From a virus, in IMG/VR virus record IMGVR_UViG_3300024317_000018, positions 1 to 21,147 of that record: 21,147 bases of DNA. One strand, written 5' to 3'. Within the stretch, counting starts at the first letter, position 1, and the number at the start of each line of letters is the position of its first letter. A program made the position numbers and the translations under genes. Of this stretch, positions 6,042 to 12,205 are shown piece by piece. The notes beneath the pieces are model-generated. The model ran no database searches, was not told where the DNA came from, and saw nothing but the letters and a program-made list of their open reading frames with translations.

Positions 6042-6344
6042 ATGACACTCTCAATTCGCGGCGTGCTTGGCTTACAGCGCAGCGTCACTATCGGCACGGT
6101 GCGCAAGTCCGATCTGGTCGATGGCGATATCGCCTTGCCGGTCGTCGTTAAGATCGGCGGGGATCAGACAGCGAGCCTCTACTTTCGCGAAGGCAAGAAG
6201 CTTTCGCGCATCTCGGGCGGGTTCGATATCAATCAGCCCTTCGAGTGGATCGAGAACTATGCGAAGCGGCTTGCCGGCCTGGGGGCCAAGGTCGCGGTCG
6301 CCGACCTCAACCTGCGCTCCTACGAGGAATTCGGGGCGGGGTAG
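6042..6344 (+). CDS. Hypothetical protein
   Basis: A 100-residue protein starting at ATG 6042, preceded by AAGGGGA about 7 bases upstream. It is beta-rich in its first two thirds (VTIGTVRKSDLVDGDIALPVVVKIGG, ASLYFREGKKL), with a helical segment around IENYAKRLAGLG near the C-terminus. I do not recognise a family. It is a single plus-strand gene between the leftward cassette and the tRNA, consistent with a stand-alone accessory gene. Confidence 0.7.
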   Translation: MTLSIRGVLGLQRSVTIGTVRKSDLVDGDIALPVVVKIGGDQTASLYFREGKKLSRISGGFDINQPFEWIENYAKRLAGLGAKVAVADLNLRSYEEFGAG

Positions 6345-6457
6345 GGACATGACTCTGATGCTTAACGGCGAGCGTCATCACTCTGACTCTTGAAAAAAGT
6401 TCTGCTGCCGCCCCATCTCTGTGTGTTACAGAAAAGCGTGCGTCGGCTCGGCGAAGA

Positions 6458-6534
6458 TGGTGCGCCCGGCAGGATTCGAACCTGCGACCGTGGACTTAGT
6501 AGGACCCCGCTCTATCCAGCTGAGCTACGGGCGC
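6458..6534 (-). tRNA. tRNA-Arg-like gene with ACT anticodon and mismatched anticodon stem
   Basis: Read leftward, 77 bases form a tRNA with a perfect 7-bp acceptor (GCGCCCG/CGGGCGC), a perfect D stem (GCTC/GAGC), a perfect T stem (GCAGG/CCTGC) with TTCGAAT loop, and encoded CCA. The body matches bacterial tRNA-Arg(UCU). The anticodon loop is CTACTAA rather than the usual CTTCTAA, so the anticodon (6498-6500) reads ACT. The anticodon stem GGGTC/GTCCA has two mismatches (27-43 G/A and 30-40 T/T). It may be a decaying or altered tRNA, or a host tRNA-derived segment. The class call rests on the body, not on the anticodon. Confidence 0.8.
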
Positions 6535-6723
6535 ATCGGGTGAAGGTCTCGGCCTTTGGCGCTCGGCTTGGTGTCACAACCACCTTGCCGAGCGTCCCGC
6601 CGGCCTTTCCGGTCTTTATCCGCCGCGCATGATTCCCTCCGCGTTCTGTGGCTAGAAGAACCGCTGCTGCTACCTCGCCGAATGCCTCGCCGATGGCGCA
6701 GTCTTCGATTGCTCGATCAACCT

Positions 6724-6912
6724 ATGAAAGCAGTTCAGCAGAAGGAAACCGGCTTTGTCGAAATCCTCCTCCGTGCGTCTGTTTACGCTCATCTGCGGGA
6801 AGTTCTCGGGCGCTATGCCTCATGCAGCGAAACCGCAGACGACAGCCTATGGCTCGAAACCTTCGTCGCCAATCTCGATCGCCGCGACGCAGAAGACCTT
6901 GGCGTCAACTGA
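6724..6912 (+). CDS. Small hypothetical protein (overlaps next frame)
   Basis: A 62-residue frame from ATG 6724 encoding a helix-rich sequence (FVEILLRASVYAHLREVLGRY, then LWLETFVANLDRRDAEDL). Composition looks like a genuine globular protein. It overlaps, in a different frame, the frame ending at 6973. The upstream plus frame ends in ATGA with this ATG, but that frame has no clear start. There is no obvious Shine-Dalgarno. Either this frame or the next, or both, may be used; I cannot decide from sequence alone. Confidence 0.45.
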   Translation: MKAVQQKETGFVEILLRASVYAHLREVLGRYASCSETADDSLWLETFVANLDRRDAEDLGVN

Positions 6913-6973
6913 ATGCGAATGGTGCCATCGCACCGATTGCATCTGCTTCGAACCGGATTACGAATGGGAATGA
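6815..6973 (+). CDS. Small Cys-rich hypothetical protein (alternative overlapping frame)
   Basis: A 52-residue frame from ATG 6815 (an earlier TTG at 6755 is possible). Its C-terminus, TECEWCHRTDCICFEPDYEWE, has four cysteines and one histidine in 21 residues and looks like a small metal-binding knuckle. Its stop overlaps the ATG of the HTH gene at 6970 as ATGA, the coupling used throughout this genome, which supports translation of at least the C-terminal part. The N-terminal part is low-complexity and overlaps the 6724 frame. Confidence 0.45.
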   Translation: MPHAAKPQTTAYGSKPSSPISIAATQKTLASTECEWCHRTDCICFEPDYEWE

Positions 6974-7227
6974 CCAAAGCTGAACTCCGCGCGTGGATAC
7001 GCGCCCGCGCCATCACGCAGGCAGAGGCCGCAACACTCCTCGGTCTCAGCTTGCCCACACTCGTCCGGCAGATCACCGAGGCGCCCTCAGGCGTCCCCGT
7101 CAGCCGTCAGACCGCTATAATCTGCAACCTCTCCGACGAGCTTGTCGCGATCAAGGTGATGATCGAATACATGAACGACCTCCAGGAAACGCCGCTTAAG
7201 ATGGCTCCTCCCGCTCCGCAGCCATAG
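6970..7227 (+). CDS. Small HTH DNA-binding protein
   Basis: An 85-residue protein with ELRAWIRARAITQAEAATLLGLSLPTLVRQIT, a clear XRE-like helix-turn-helix (about residues 4-35), followed by a helical tail and a Pro-rich end. Start ATG 6970 overlaps the upstream stop (ATGA); the frame extends back to 6913 but without a better signal. It is probably a transcriptional regulator. Its last 10 bases begin an imperfect direct repeat that also ends the gene at 7495-7668. Confidence 0.65.
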   Translation: MTKAELRAWIRARAITQAEAATLLGLSLPTLVRQITEAPSGVPVSRQTAIICNLSDELVAIKVMIEYMNDLQETPLKMAPPAPQP

Positions 7228-7267
7228 CGGCCAACAGCCGGCCGATAGGTCCGTATAATCCGGTGTT
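7196..7267 (-). pseudogene. Remnant of a second HGGxSTG-protein C-terminus
   Basis: On the minus strand the codons from 7267 to the TAA at 7198-7196 encode GPIGRLLAAMAAEREEPS, closely matching DLIGRLLAAMAAEKSEKSEE at the end of the protein at 7631-8221. An in-frame TAG (7270-7268) cuts it off upstream. It is therefore a fragment of a homologous gene end, overlapping the 3' end of the HTH gene on the other strand. Confidence 0.6.
7218..7262 (+). repeat. Imperfect direct repeat, left copy
   Basis: Begins with GCAGCCATAG, identical to the right copy at 7659-7703, and stays alignable for about 45 bases at roughly 80 percent identity by eye. It includes the stop codon of the HTH gene. The two copies are 441 bases apart and bracket the gene at 7495-7668. 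Confidence 0.6.
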
Positions 7268-7494
7268 CTAGTTTGCGTGCTTTCCAGCCCCGATTAGGTT
7301 ATATTCCTAGCGCGGCTGACACGGTGAATCTCGCGGCCGTGGCTCACCGGTAGGTGGGACATATGTGGGGTGTTTGCGAGCCCCCACGCCGTGCGCAGAG
7401 TGGGTGGCTACTGGGGTGGTCACCCACTCGTCTTATCCCATCGCAGTTGGCTGCATATTCAGCCGACCTGAGGATGTGGCCGGGGAGAATCAGG
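7228..7494. other. 267-base stretch without a gene
   Basis: No convincing coding frame. It holds a TATAAT hexamer (7254-7259) with only a poor -35 (CCAACA, 7231-7236). It also holds a long inverted repeat, GAGTGGGTG at 7398-7406 and CACCCACTC at 7421-7429 (9-bp stem, 14-base loop), not followed by a T run. The hairpin could be a leader structure for the next gene. Confidence 0.5.
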
Positions 7495-7668
7495 ATGGAC
7501 ACGAAAGGGCTAGAGAGCGATCTCTATGCCGCCTTTTTGCACGCGGCGACGCAGATGGGTGCGCGCGTGAGCGGGATGTCATGCTTTGCGCGGAACTGGG
7601 GTGCGGGCGCGCTGCGGCATGACTTCGAGCCTATTCCTCGGACTTTTCGGATTTCTCAGCAGCCATAG
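7495..7668 (+). CDS. Small hypothetical protein
   Basis: A 57-residue protein starting MDTKGLESDLYAAFLHAATQ. ATG 7495 is preceded by GGGGAGA about 8 bases upstream, a strong ribosome site, so I reject the in-frame start at 7354. Its tail (RISQQP) is encoded by the right copy of the direct repeat and overlaps the convergent HGGxSTG gene by 38 bases. No family recognised. The bracketing repeats suggest that it arrived as an inserted unit. Confidence 0.55.
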   Translation: MDTKGLESDLYAAFLHAATQMGARVSGMSCFARNWGAGALRHDFEPIPRTFRISQQP

Positions 7669-8221
7669 CCGCAAGCAACCGCCCGATCAGGTCGTAATTC
7701 CGCTCACCCTCGGCACGCTCCCGAGCCTGCTTCAGCAGCACATTCGCCATATCCCCAACCAGGCGCTGCTGCTTCAATCCCCAGTTGCTCTCCTCCCGAA
7801 TCGTCCCCTCAATGTCCAGCGGCTGAACGATAATCAGCCGTAGCTGCCGCAATCCCTCCAACGCCCCGCGCGCCATCAACTCGGCGCCGTTCAGCGTCAG
7901 CGGATCCGCAACCATGATGTCGCCAGGTATCGCCCGCTCCAATGCGCCGAGCTCCTCGTCGATCAACGCAACCGCCTTCTCAGCCATGCTCAGAACCCTT
8001 TGTGGTTTCCTCGGAGCCCCACCGGGCCAACGTAAACCCATCGCCCGATAAAGCGCTCGACGCGTTTCGAGATGCGCCTTCGCGCTCGCCGGCCACCCAG
8101 TTCTCACCAAAGCGCCAGTCGATAACCCGCCGTGCCGCCGGCACCGCTTGCGGCCCGTTTCGCGCCATTGCCGACAGCGCGTGCCGAACCGCGTTCTCGC
8201 CCCGCATCTTCCGTTCTCCAT
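7631..8221 (-). CDS. HGGxSTG domain protein (possible small-terminase candidate)
   Basis: A 196-residue protein. The N-terminus holds CGARTRFGTRC, then KRCRRHGGLSTG, the HGGxSTG signature. Cys 6, 16 and 27 and His 30 could form a zinc site. A basic, Ala-rich segment follows, and then a long helical C-terminus (NWGLKQQRLVGDMANVLLKQ ... YDLIGRLLAAMAAEK). HGGxSTG proteins are common in proteobacterial prophages, with no agreed function. No other small-terminase candidate is seen near the large terminase. The zinc/DNA-binding head and helical oligomerising tail would suit one, but this is inference and the gene is on the opposite strand, 1.7 kb away. Start ATG 8221. Confidence 0.78.
   Translation of the reverse strand: MENGRCGARTRFGTRCRQWRETGRKRCRRHGGLSTGALVRTGWPASAKAHLETRRALYRAMGLRWPGGAPRKPQRVLSMAEKAVALIDEELGALERAIPGDIMVADPLTLNGAELMARGALEGLRQLRLIIVQPLDIEGTIREESNWGLKQQRLVGDMANVLLKQARERAEGERNYDLIGRLLAAMAAEKSEKSEE
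7659..7703 (+). repeat. Imperfect direct repeat, right copy
   Basis: Partner of 7218-7262. It lies inside the 3' end of the HGGxSTG gene (minus strand) and contains the stop codon of the 7495-7668 gene. Confidence 0.6.
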
Positions 8222-8808
8222 GTGTGGTTAGCGTTGCAGCATGGCTGCCCATGCCGTCAAGGCATTTCAGCACAAATCATGCACGTCCGCGCCGCACCGC
8301 ACGCGTTCTCATTTTCCATAATGGCCCTTGCGCGACGTTCTCATTGCAACGTTATCAACCACTTACGCGATTGCTGCGCTGCACCACAGCCCGATCGGCC
8401 GGTCGAGCACAAGATGTTGGTTGCTGCGGTGCCGAGGCGCTGGCCCAGCCGGCGTTCGGGGAAAACCCGGGACGCGGCGGCGCGGCGGGTGAATTTGCAC
8501 CCCCCCGAGAAAACTGCGCGAGGTTTTTCGGAATTGGGGCGTCTGCGGTCCCGCTTGTCCGACACGGGGTGCACGTAGAGGGGGAGACTTCCCAGTCACG
8601 GCTGTTGAGCCACCGCAGGCCCGGGCGGGCGCTTTCCCGCTTAGAGGGGCATCGCAAGCAACGATGCCGATTGAAGGAGGTCTTTTAGCAACACCACCCC
8701 CAAACCCCCTCCTAAGACAGGAGAAGGTGGGTGGGAACCGGCACGTGGGCTTGGGAGCTACCCCTCACCGGCTGGGGCGCTTCCCCAGCGAGTGGCCTGA
8801 GCGGCGGT
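8222..8808. other. 587-base stretch without a convincing gene
   Basis: No frame here has both a good start signal and protein-like composition. Contents include short dyads near 8240-8263 (GCATGG..CCATGC and ATGCC..GGCAT) and a C7 tract near 8500. A perfect hairpin GGCATCG-N7-CGATGCC spans 8648-8668. An AAGGAGGT (8674-8681) has no start codon nearby, and a CCTCCT (8708-8713) could pair with it. A small GTG frame at 8727-8819 (30 codons) is possible but weak. This could be a structured RNA, a DNA packaging site or an origin. Confidence 0.5.
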
Positions 8809-9012
8809 TTATATTTTGAGCATGGCGCGGCGATACCGGGCGACGAGGGCCGGGTTTCGCTTGGCCTGCTCTGCCGCGGCGCGGGTTTTACGCTTGGCGG
8901 CTTTGCGGTCCTTTTTGGCTTGTGGGTCGTTCCGTTCGAGCCAGCGGGTTGCGGCGCGATCTCGGCGCGCGATCTCGGCTGGCGGGGTTGCGTGGTTGGG
9001 GCCGATGTTCAC
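8809..9012 (-). CDS. Small, highly basic hypothetical protein
   Basis: A 67-residue protein, very rich in Lys, Arg and Ala (RRDRAATRWLERNDPQAKKD, then KAAKRKTRAAAEQAKR), predicted as one long helix. Start ATG 9012, with AAGG about 10 bases upstream. The opposite strand also has open frames (starting at 8731 and 8816), but their products are Gly/Trp- or Arg-rich and unlikely. A nucleic-acid-binding role is plausible from charge alone; no family recognised. Confidence 0.6.
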   Translation of the reverse strand: MNIGPNHATPPAEIARRDRAATRWLERNDPQAKKDRKAAKRKTRAAAEQAKRNPALVARYRRAMLKI

Positions 9013-9017
9013 CGGCC

Positions 9018-9046
9018 TTGACCTTTTGGTGTGGGATGGATATGTG
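9018..9046 (+). promoter_or_regulatory. Candidate rightward (late) promoter
   Basis: TTGACC at 9018-9023, a 17-base spacer, TATGTG at 9041-9046; predicted start near 9053. It lies upstream of the terminator at 9121-9167, and only 26 bases separate that terminator from the first late ATG (9194). Confidence 0.4.
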
Positions 9047-9085
9047 CCATATCAGCTCCTTGGGTCTCGGCAACCCACCGACGCT

Positions 9086-9115
9086 AGGCTAGACGCTGTC
9101 GGTTCCCGGCGTCAA
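9086..9115 (-). promoter_or_regulatory. Candidate leftward promoter for the basic protein gene
   Basis: On the minus strand, TTGACG (9115-9110), an 18-base spacer and TAGCCT (9091-9086). Transcription would start near 9079 and run into the gene at 9012. It faces the rightward candidate promoter, so the two transcripts would overlap by about 25 bases. Confidence 0.35.
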
Positions 9116-9120
9116 GGCCG

Positions 9121-9167
9121 AAAAAGAGCGGCCCCGCTTCCATCCCCGGCGGGGCCGCTTCGTTTTT
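9121..9167. terminator. Strong bidirectional intrinsic terminator
   Basis: A perfect 11-bp GC-rich stem, AGCGGCCCCGC (9127-9137) and GCGGGGCCGCT (9149-9159), with an 11-base loop. It is flanked by AAAAA (9121-9125) on the left and TTTTT (9163-9167) on the right, so it can act on both strands. Confidence 0.85.
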
Positions 9168-9193
9168 CGGCAGAAGCGTGCTATGAGGGCGGG

Positions 9194-9478
9194 ATGACCA
9201 ACGATATGCCCTGGCAGGTAAAGGCCGCGCTCGGCTCCTTCGTCTATCTTCTGCTCGGCGTCGCGCTCGCGCTTTCGTACTGGAAGGGCGACACCTCCTC
9301 GAACAGCATGATCGTCGGCGCGATCATCGGGCAGTTCGCCACCGTCGTCGGCTACTACTTCGGATCGAGCGAATCGTCCCAGAAAAAGGACACGACGATC
9401 GCAGCTGCCGTTGCCGCTTCGGGCGAACCCGCCCCGCCGGCGCCGCCGGCCTTCACTCCGGCGAGGAGAGCACCATGA
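9194..9478 (+). CDS. Two-TM membrane protein, holin-like
   Basis: A 94-residue protein with two hydrophobic segments, about residues 12-30 (LGSFVYLLLGVALALSYW) and 39-57 (MIVGAIIGQFATVVGYYFG). A polar GSSESSQKK stretch and an Ala/Pro-rich tail follow. The second segment ending in YYFGSS with a Lys cluster resembles class II holins and holin-like proteins of phages. ATG 9194 has GAGGGCGGG directly upstream; the open frame extends leftward, but that part would be antisense to the basic protein gene. It overlaps the next gene by ATGA. With the next two genes it makes a likely lysis or envelope cassette. No endolysin is seen, so the holin call is inference. Confidence 0.65.
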   Translation: MTNDMPWQVKAALGSFVYLLLGVALALSYWKGDTSSNSMIVGAIIGQFATVVGYYFGSSESSQKKDTTIAAAVAASGEPAPPAPPAFTPARRAP

Positions 9479-9645
9479 CCGCAGGCATCTGGTTCTGGAT
9501 TTTCTACGTCATCTCGATCGTCTTCGGCGGCGGCTGGTTCTGGCGTAATCAGGCCGTGTTGCAGCCGTTCGGCCCGTTCAGCCTGATGTTTTTCATCCTG
9601 ATCGGCCTCCTCGGCTGGGGCGTCTTCGGAGCTCCGATCCGGTGA
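9475..9645 (+). CDS. Small two-TM membrane protein
   Basis: A 56-residue protein from ATG 9475 (ATGA overlap; GAGGAGA 6 bases upstream) to TGA 9643-9645. Two hydrophobic stretches, residues about 4-22 (GIWFWIFYVISIVFGGGWF) and 34-52 (PFSLMFFILIGLLGWGVF), are joined by a short polar loop WRNQAVLQ. It may be a second holin or an antiholin acting with the preceding protein. It overlaps the lipoprotein gene by GTGA. Confidence 0.65.
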   Translation: MTAGIWFWIFYVISIVFGGGWFWRNQAVLQPFGPFSLMFFILIGLLGWGVFGAPIR

Positions 9646-9923
9646 GGCCCCTATATATAATGTGTGCGCTCTCGCTCGCGGGCTGCGCGGTCCAGCCGCA
9701 GCCGGGCGATCCGGAGGTGACGGCGCGCATTGTCCGGGCCTGCGTCGATTCGGGCCTCTTCAAGATCGCGGACGGGCTCGTTGCGGCGGCTGTCCCGGCG
9801 GCAAGTCTGCCGGTCGCCGTGGTCAATGCGGGCGTCGACCGGGTGTGCGCCAATCCGGCAGCGTTCTCCGCCGACCTCTCGACCGCCGAGTGGGTGACGA
9901 AGAACCTCGCCGCGAAGCTGTGA
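9642..9923 (+). CDS. Phage-encoded lipoprotein
   Basis: A 93-residue protein beginning at GTG 9642 (overlapping the previous stop as GTGA). The start MRPLYIMCALSLAGC is a short lipoprotein signal: a positive charge, a hydrophobic core and a lipobox LAGC with the lipid-accepting Cys at 15. The rest is a small helical periplasmic domain (VTARIVRACVDSGLF, AAVPAASLPVAVVNAGVD, STAEWVTKNLAAKL). After two membrane proteins it could be an Rz1-like or other outer-membrane lysis factor, but it lacks the Pro-rich Rz1 sequence, and no Rz partner is visible. Its stop overlaps the large terminase GTG start. Confidence 0.7.
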   Translation: MRPLYIMCALSLAGCAVQPQPGDPEVTARIVRACVDSGLFKIADGLVAAAVPAASLPVAVVNAGVDRVCANPAAFSADLSTAEWVTKNLAAKL

Positions 9924-12070
9924 GCTCCAGCCGCCTCGCGATCCCGCCCGAGTTCCGCGCGGCGAGGAAGGCGGGCGACAAGGCCGCGCTCGCCGATTTC
10001 GCCCTCGAATCCGTCCGCCGGCTGCACGAGGACCGCTGGTTCGCCCACGCTCACCTCTTCGCCCACCGCCACCCGGACGCCTCGGCTCGAGCGCACCGGG
10101 AGATGGTCGCCGCGATCAACCGCCCGATCCCGCGCCTCTCGATCGAGGGCTTCCGCGGCATCGGCAAGACCACCTACACCGAGGAAACCGCGCTCATGAA
10201 GGCCGTTTTCCGCGAGTTCCACAACCTCGTCATCATCGGCCCCTCGTTCGCCCGCGCCTGCGACCGCGTGACCGCGATCCGCAACGAGATCGACACCAAC
10301 CCCTACTTCGCCGAGGACGGCCTCTTCGGCAAGCTGAAGGGAGAGACCTGGGCGGACGGCAAGATCGTGCTCGGCTCCGACATCATGATCCAGGCATTGG
10401 GACGCGAGCAGTCGATCACCGGGCTCAAATTTCTCCAATGGCGCCCGGATGCTTTTATCATCGACGACATCGAAGACCCCGAGGAAGAGCGCACCGACGC
10501 CGAGCGCGAGAAGACCTGGCGCTGGCTGAAGCAGACGTTCCAGCCCTGCCTCGACGATGCGCTCCTGACTTGGGGCCGCTTCCTCGGCACCCGCCGCGGC
10601 AAGAACAGCCTCCCCGAACGGCTCGAAAATGACCGGATGCCAGTCGTAAAGTTCCCGATCGAGAGCGTCGGCGAGAACGGCGAGCGCACCGCAACGTGGC
10701 CGGCAAAGTTTCCACTCGATAAGATCGATACGCTGCGGGAGGACTACCGGGGTGACCTCAACCTCTACGAGCAGGAGTTCATGTGCCGCGCCTCCTCGGA
10801 CGCGGCCCGCGTGTTCAAGCGCGAGATGTTCCGCTACGAGGAGCGCATCCGCACCTGGGAGGCAGTCTATGGAATGGTCGACCCCGCCCGCACCAGTCAC
10901 GGCAACGCCGCCGCGACCGGATACGCCATCTGGTCCTGGGTCAAGAACCGCCTCGTGGTTTGGGCCTGCGATGCCCTGTTCCTTGCTCCCGACGAGATCG
11001 TGGCCCTCGCTTTTGATCTTTGCGAACGGTACGACCTCATCCAGCTTGGAGTGGAGCGTGACGGACTGGAGCAGTTTCTCCTTCAGCCGCTACGCCACGA
11101 GCAGGTAAAGCGCGGGGTCATGCTGCCGCTGAAGCCTATCGCAGCAATCAGCGGGACGCAGGGCCGCGGCCAGACCCGCTTCATCGAGGGGCTGCAACCC
11201 TATTTTCAGGCCCGGGAGGTGATCTTTGCCCAACCTTTCCCTGCCCTTGAGGCTCAACTGCTCAGTTTCCCGCACGGCATTCGCGACGCGGCAAATGCGC
11301 TTGCATATGCGCCGACGCTGCGCCCAGCCCAGCCGATCTACGACGGCTTCGATCCCGTCAGCCACGTCGTCGAAGGCGTCGACATCGCCGCCGGCCAGCC
11401 CATCGCCCTCGCCGCCAACGCCACCGGAGGACTGACCTGTGCGATTCTGGTTCAAGCGTTCGAAGGCACGCTGCGCATCCTCGCCGATTGGGTCTACGAG
11501 GGAAGCCCCGCCGAGCGTGTTGCCGACATCGCCCAAGCCGCCGCCCAGGTCGTCGATTCCTCTCGATTCGTGGCTGTTCCTGTGCCCCGTCCATGGGATG
11601 ATATGCTCAAAGGTCCGCTGCCGGATCGAATGCTTGCTCGACCCAACCGACCCGCCTGGATCGTCCCCCAACTACATTCGGACCGACACATGAATGTCGG
11701 GCTGATGCAGGCGGTGCGCGCGATCCCGAACGAGGTCCGGGTCGGTGGCACGGAAGTCGACGGCACACTCTATATAAGGGACGCGCTCGCGCGCACGGTG
11801 CGCGGGATGCCGGTGGTCGAGGTCAGCCCCGCCGCCAAGTGGACGCTGCGGGCGCTCGCTGGAGGCTACACCCGCGGAATGATCCGGGGCCGCCTGCAGG
11901 ACAGCGCCGAGGAAGGCCCCTATCGCGTGCTGATGGAGGGCCTCGAAGCGTTCTGCGGCTCGATCCGCTTCGCCGCGGTGGACAATGACGAGGATACCGC
12001 GCAAAACTACCGCGTCGATGAGCGAAGCGGGCGCCGCTACGCGAGCGCGATGCCGATGAGGACGCGGTGA
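9920..12070 (+). CDS. terL: Terminase large subunit
   Basis: A 716-residue packaging motor that pumps DNA into the procapsid using ATP and cuts it to length. The ATPase part has Walker A GFRGIGKTT (77-85), Walker B FIIDDIED (179-186) and a coupling region WGRFLGT (218-224). The RNase-H-like nuclease follows: MVDPARTSHG with D321, VERDGLEQF (E379, D381) and RDAANALAY (D456). After that comes an unusual C-terminal part of about 240 residues, starting GVDIAAGQPIALAANATGGL, which looks like a second, degenerate nuclease-like fold. The start GTG 9920 overlaps the lipoprotein stop (GTGA). The frame is open upstream to 9662, but that overlaps the lipoprotein gene completely. No small subunit is adjacent. 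Confidence 0.92.
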   Translation: MSSSRLAIPPEFRAARKAGDKAALADFALESVRRLHEDRWFAHAHLFAHRHPDASARAHREMVAAINRPIPRLSIEGFRGIGKTTYTEETALMKAVFREFHNLVIIGPSFARACDRVTAIRNEIDTNPYFAEDGLFGKLKGETWADGKIVLGSDIMIQALGREQSITGLKFLQWRPDAFIIDDIEDPEEERTDAEREKTWRWLKQTFQPCLDDALLTWGRFLGTRRGKNSLPERLENDRMPVVKFPIESVGENGERTATWPAKFPLDKIDTLREDYRGDLNLYEQEFMCRASSDAARVFKREMFRYEERIRTWEAVYGMVDPARTSHGNAAATGYAIWSWVKNRLVVWACDALFLAPDEIVALAFDLCERYDLIQLGVERDGLEQFLLQPLRHEQVKRGVMLPLKPIAAISGTQGRGQTRFIEGLQPYFQAREVIFAQPFPALEAQLLSFPHGIRDAANALAYAPTLRPAQPIYDGFDPVSHVVEGVDIAAGQPIALAANATGGLTCAILVQAFEGTLRILADWVYEGSPAERVADIAQAAAQVVDSSRFVAVPVPRPWDDMLKGPLPDRMLARPNRPAWIVPQLHSDRHMNVGLMQAVRAIPNEVRVGGTEVDGTLYIRDALARTVRGMPVVEVSPAAKWTLRALAGGYTRGMIRGRLQDSAEEGPYRVLMEGLEAFCGSIRFAAVDNDEDTAQNYRVDERSGRRYASAMPMRTR

Positions 12071-12205
12071 ATGGGGAAAATCGTCGTCGTGGTCGCCGAT
12101 CTAGGTAAAAGCCACCACTCGCGCCGTCGCTGCCATAAGCGTATATCTGTCTGGCTCAGAGTCGGCAATGTTGCCGTCGAACTGATACCGAACGGAGTTA
12201 TCCAC

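Noticed and set aside
6390-6632. Plus-strand frame containing GRIRTCDRGLSRTPLYPAELRA
   Set aside because: It is the antisense reading of the tRNA gene, a well-known false protein pattern.
8341-8574. Minus-strand frame of 77 codons starting with GTG
   Set aside because: No ribosome site, very Arg/Ser-rich, no recognisable pattern; not strong enough to call.
8731-9021. Plus-strand frame of 96 codons
   Set aside because: Gly-rich mirror of the basic protein on the minus strand.
9655-9661. TATATAAT sequence resembling a -10 box at the lipoprotein start
   Set aside because: No -35 at the proper spacing and it lies inside coding sequence.
9593-10900. Minus-strand open frame of 435 codons
   Set aside because: Antisense to the large terminase, which has clear motifs; long mirror frames are expected at this GC content.
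12071-12205. N-terminal extension of the beta-rich protein starting at 12071
   Set aside because: The first 45 residues have unlikely composition, and a better-placed ATG with a GGAG box occurs at 12206.
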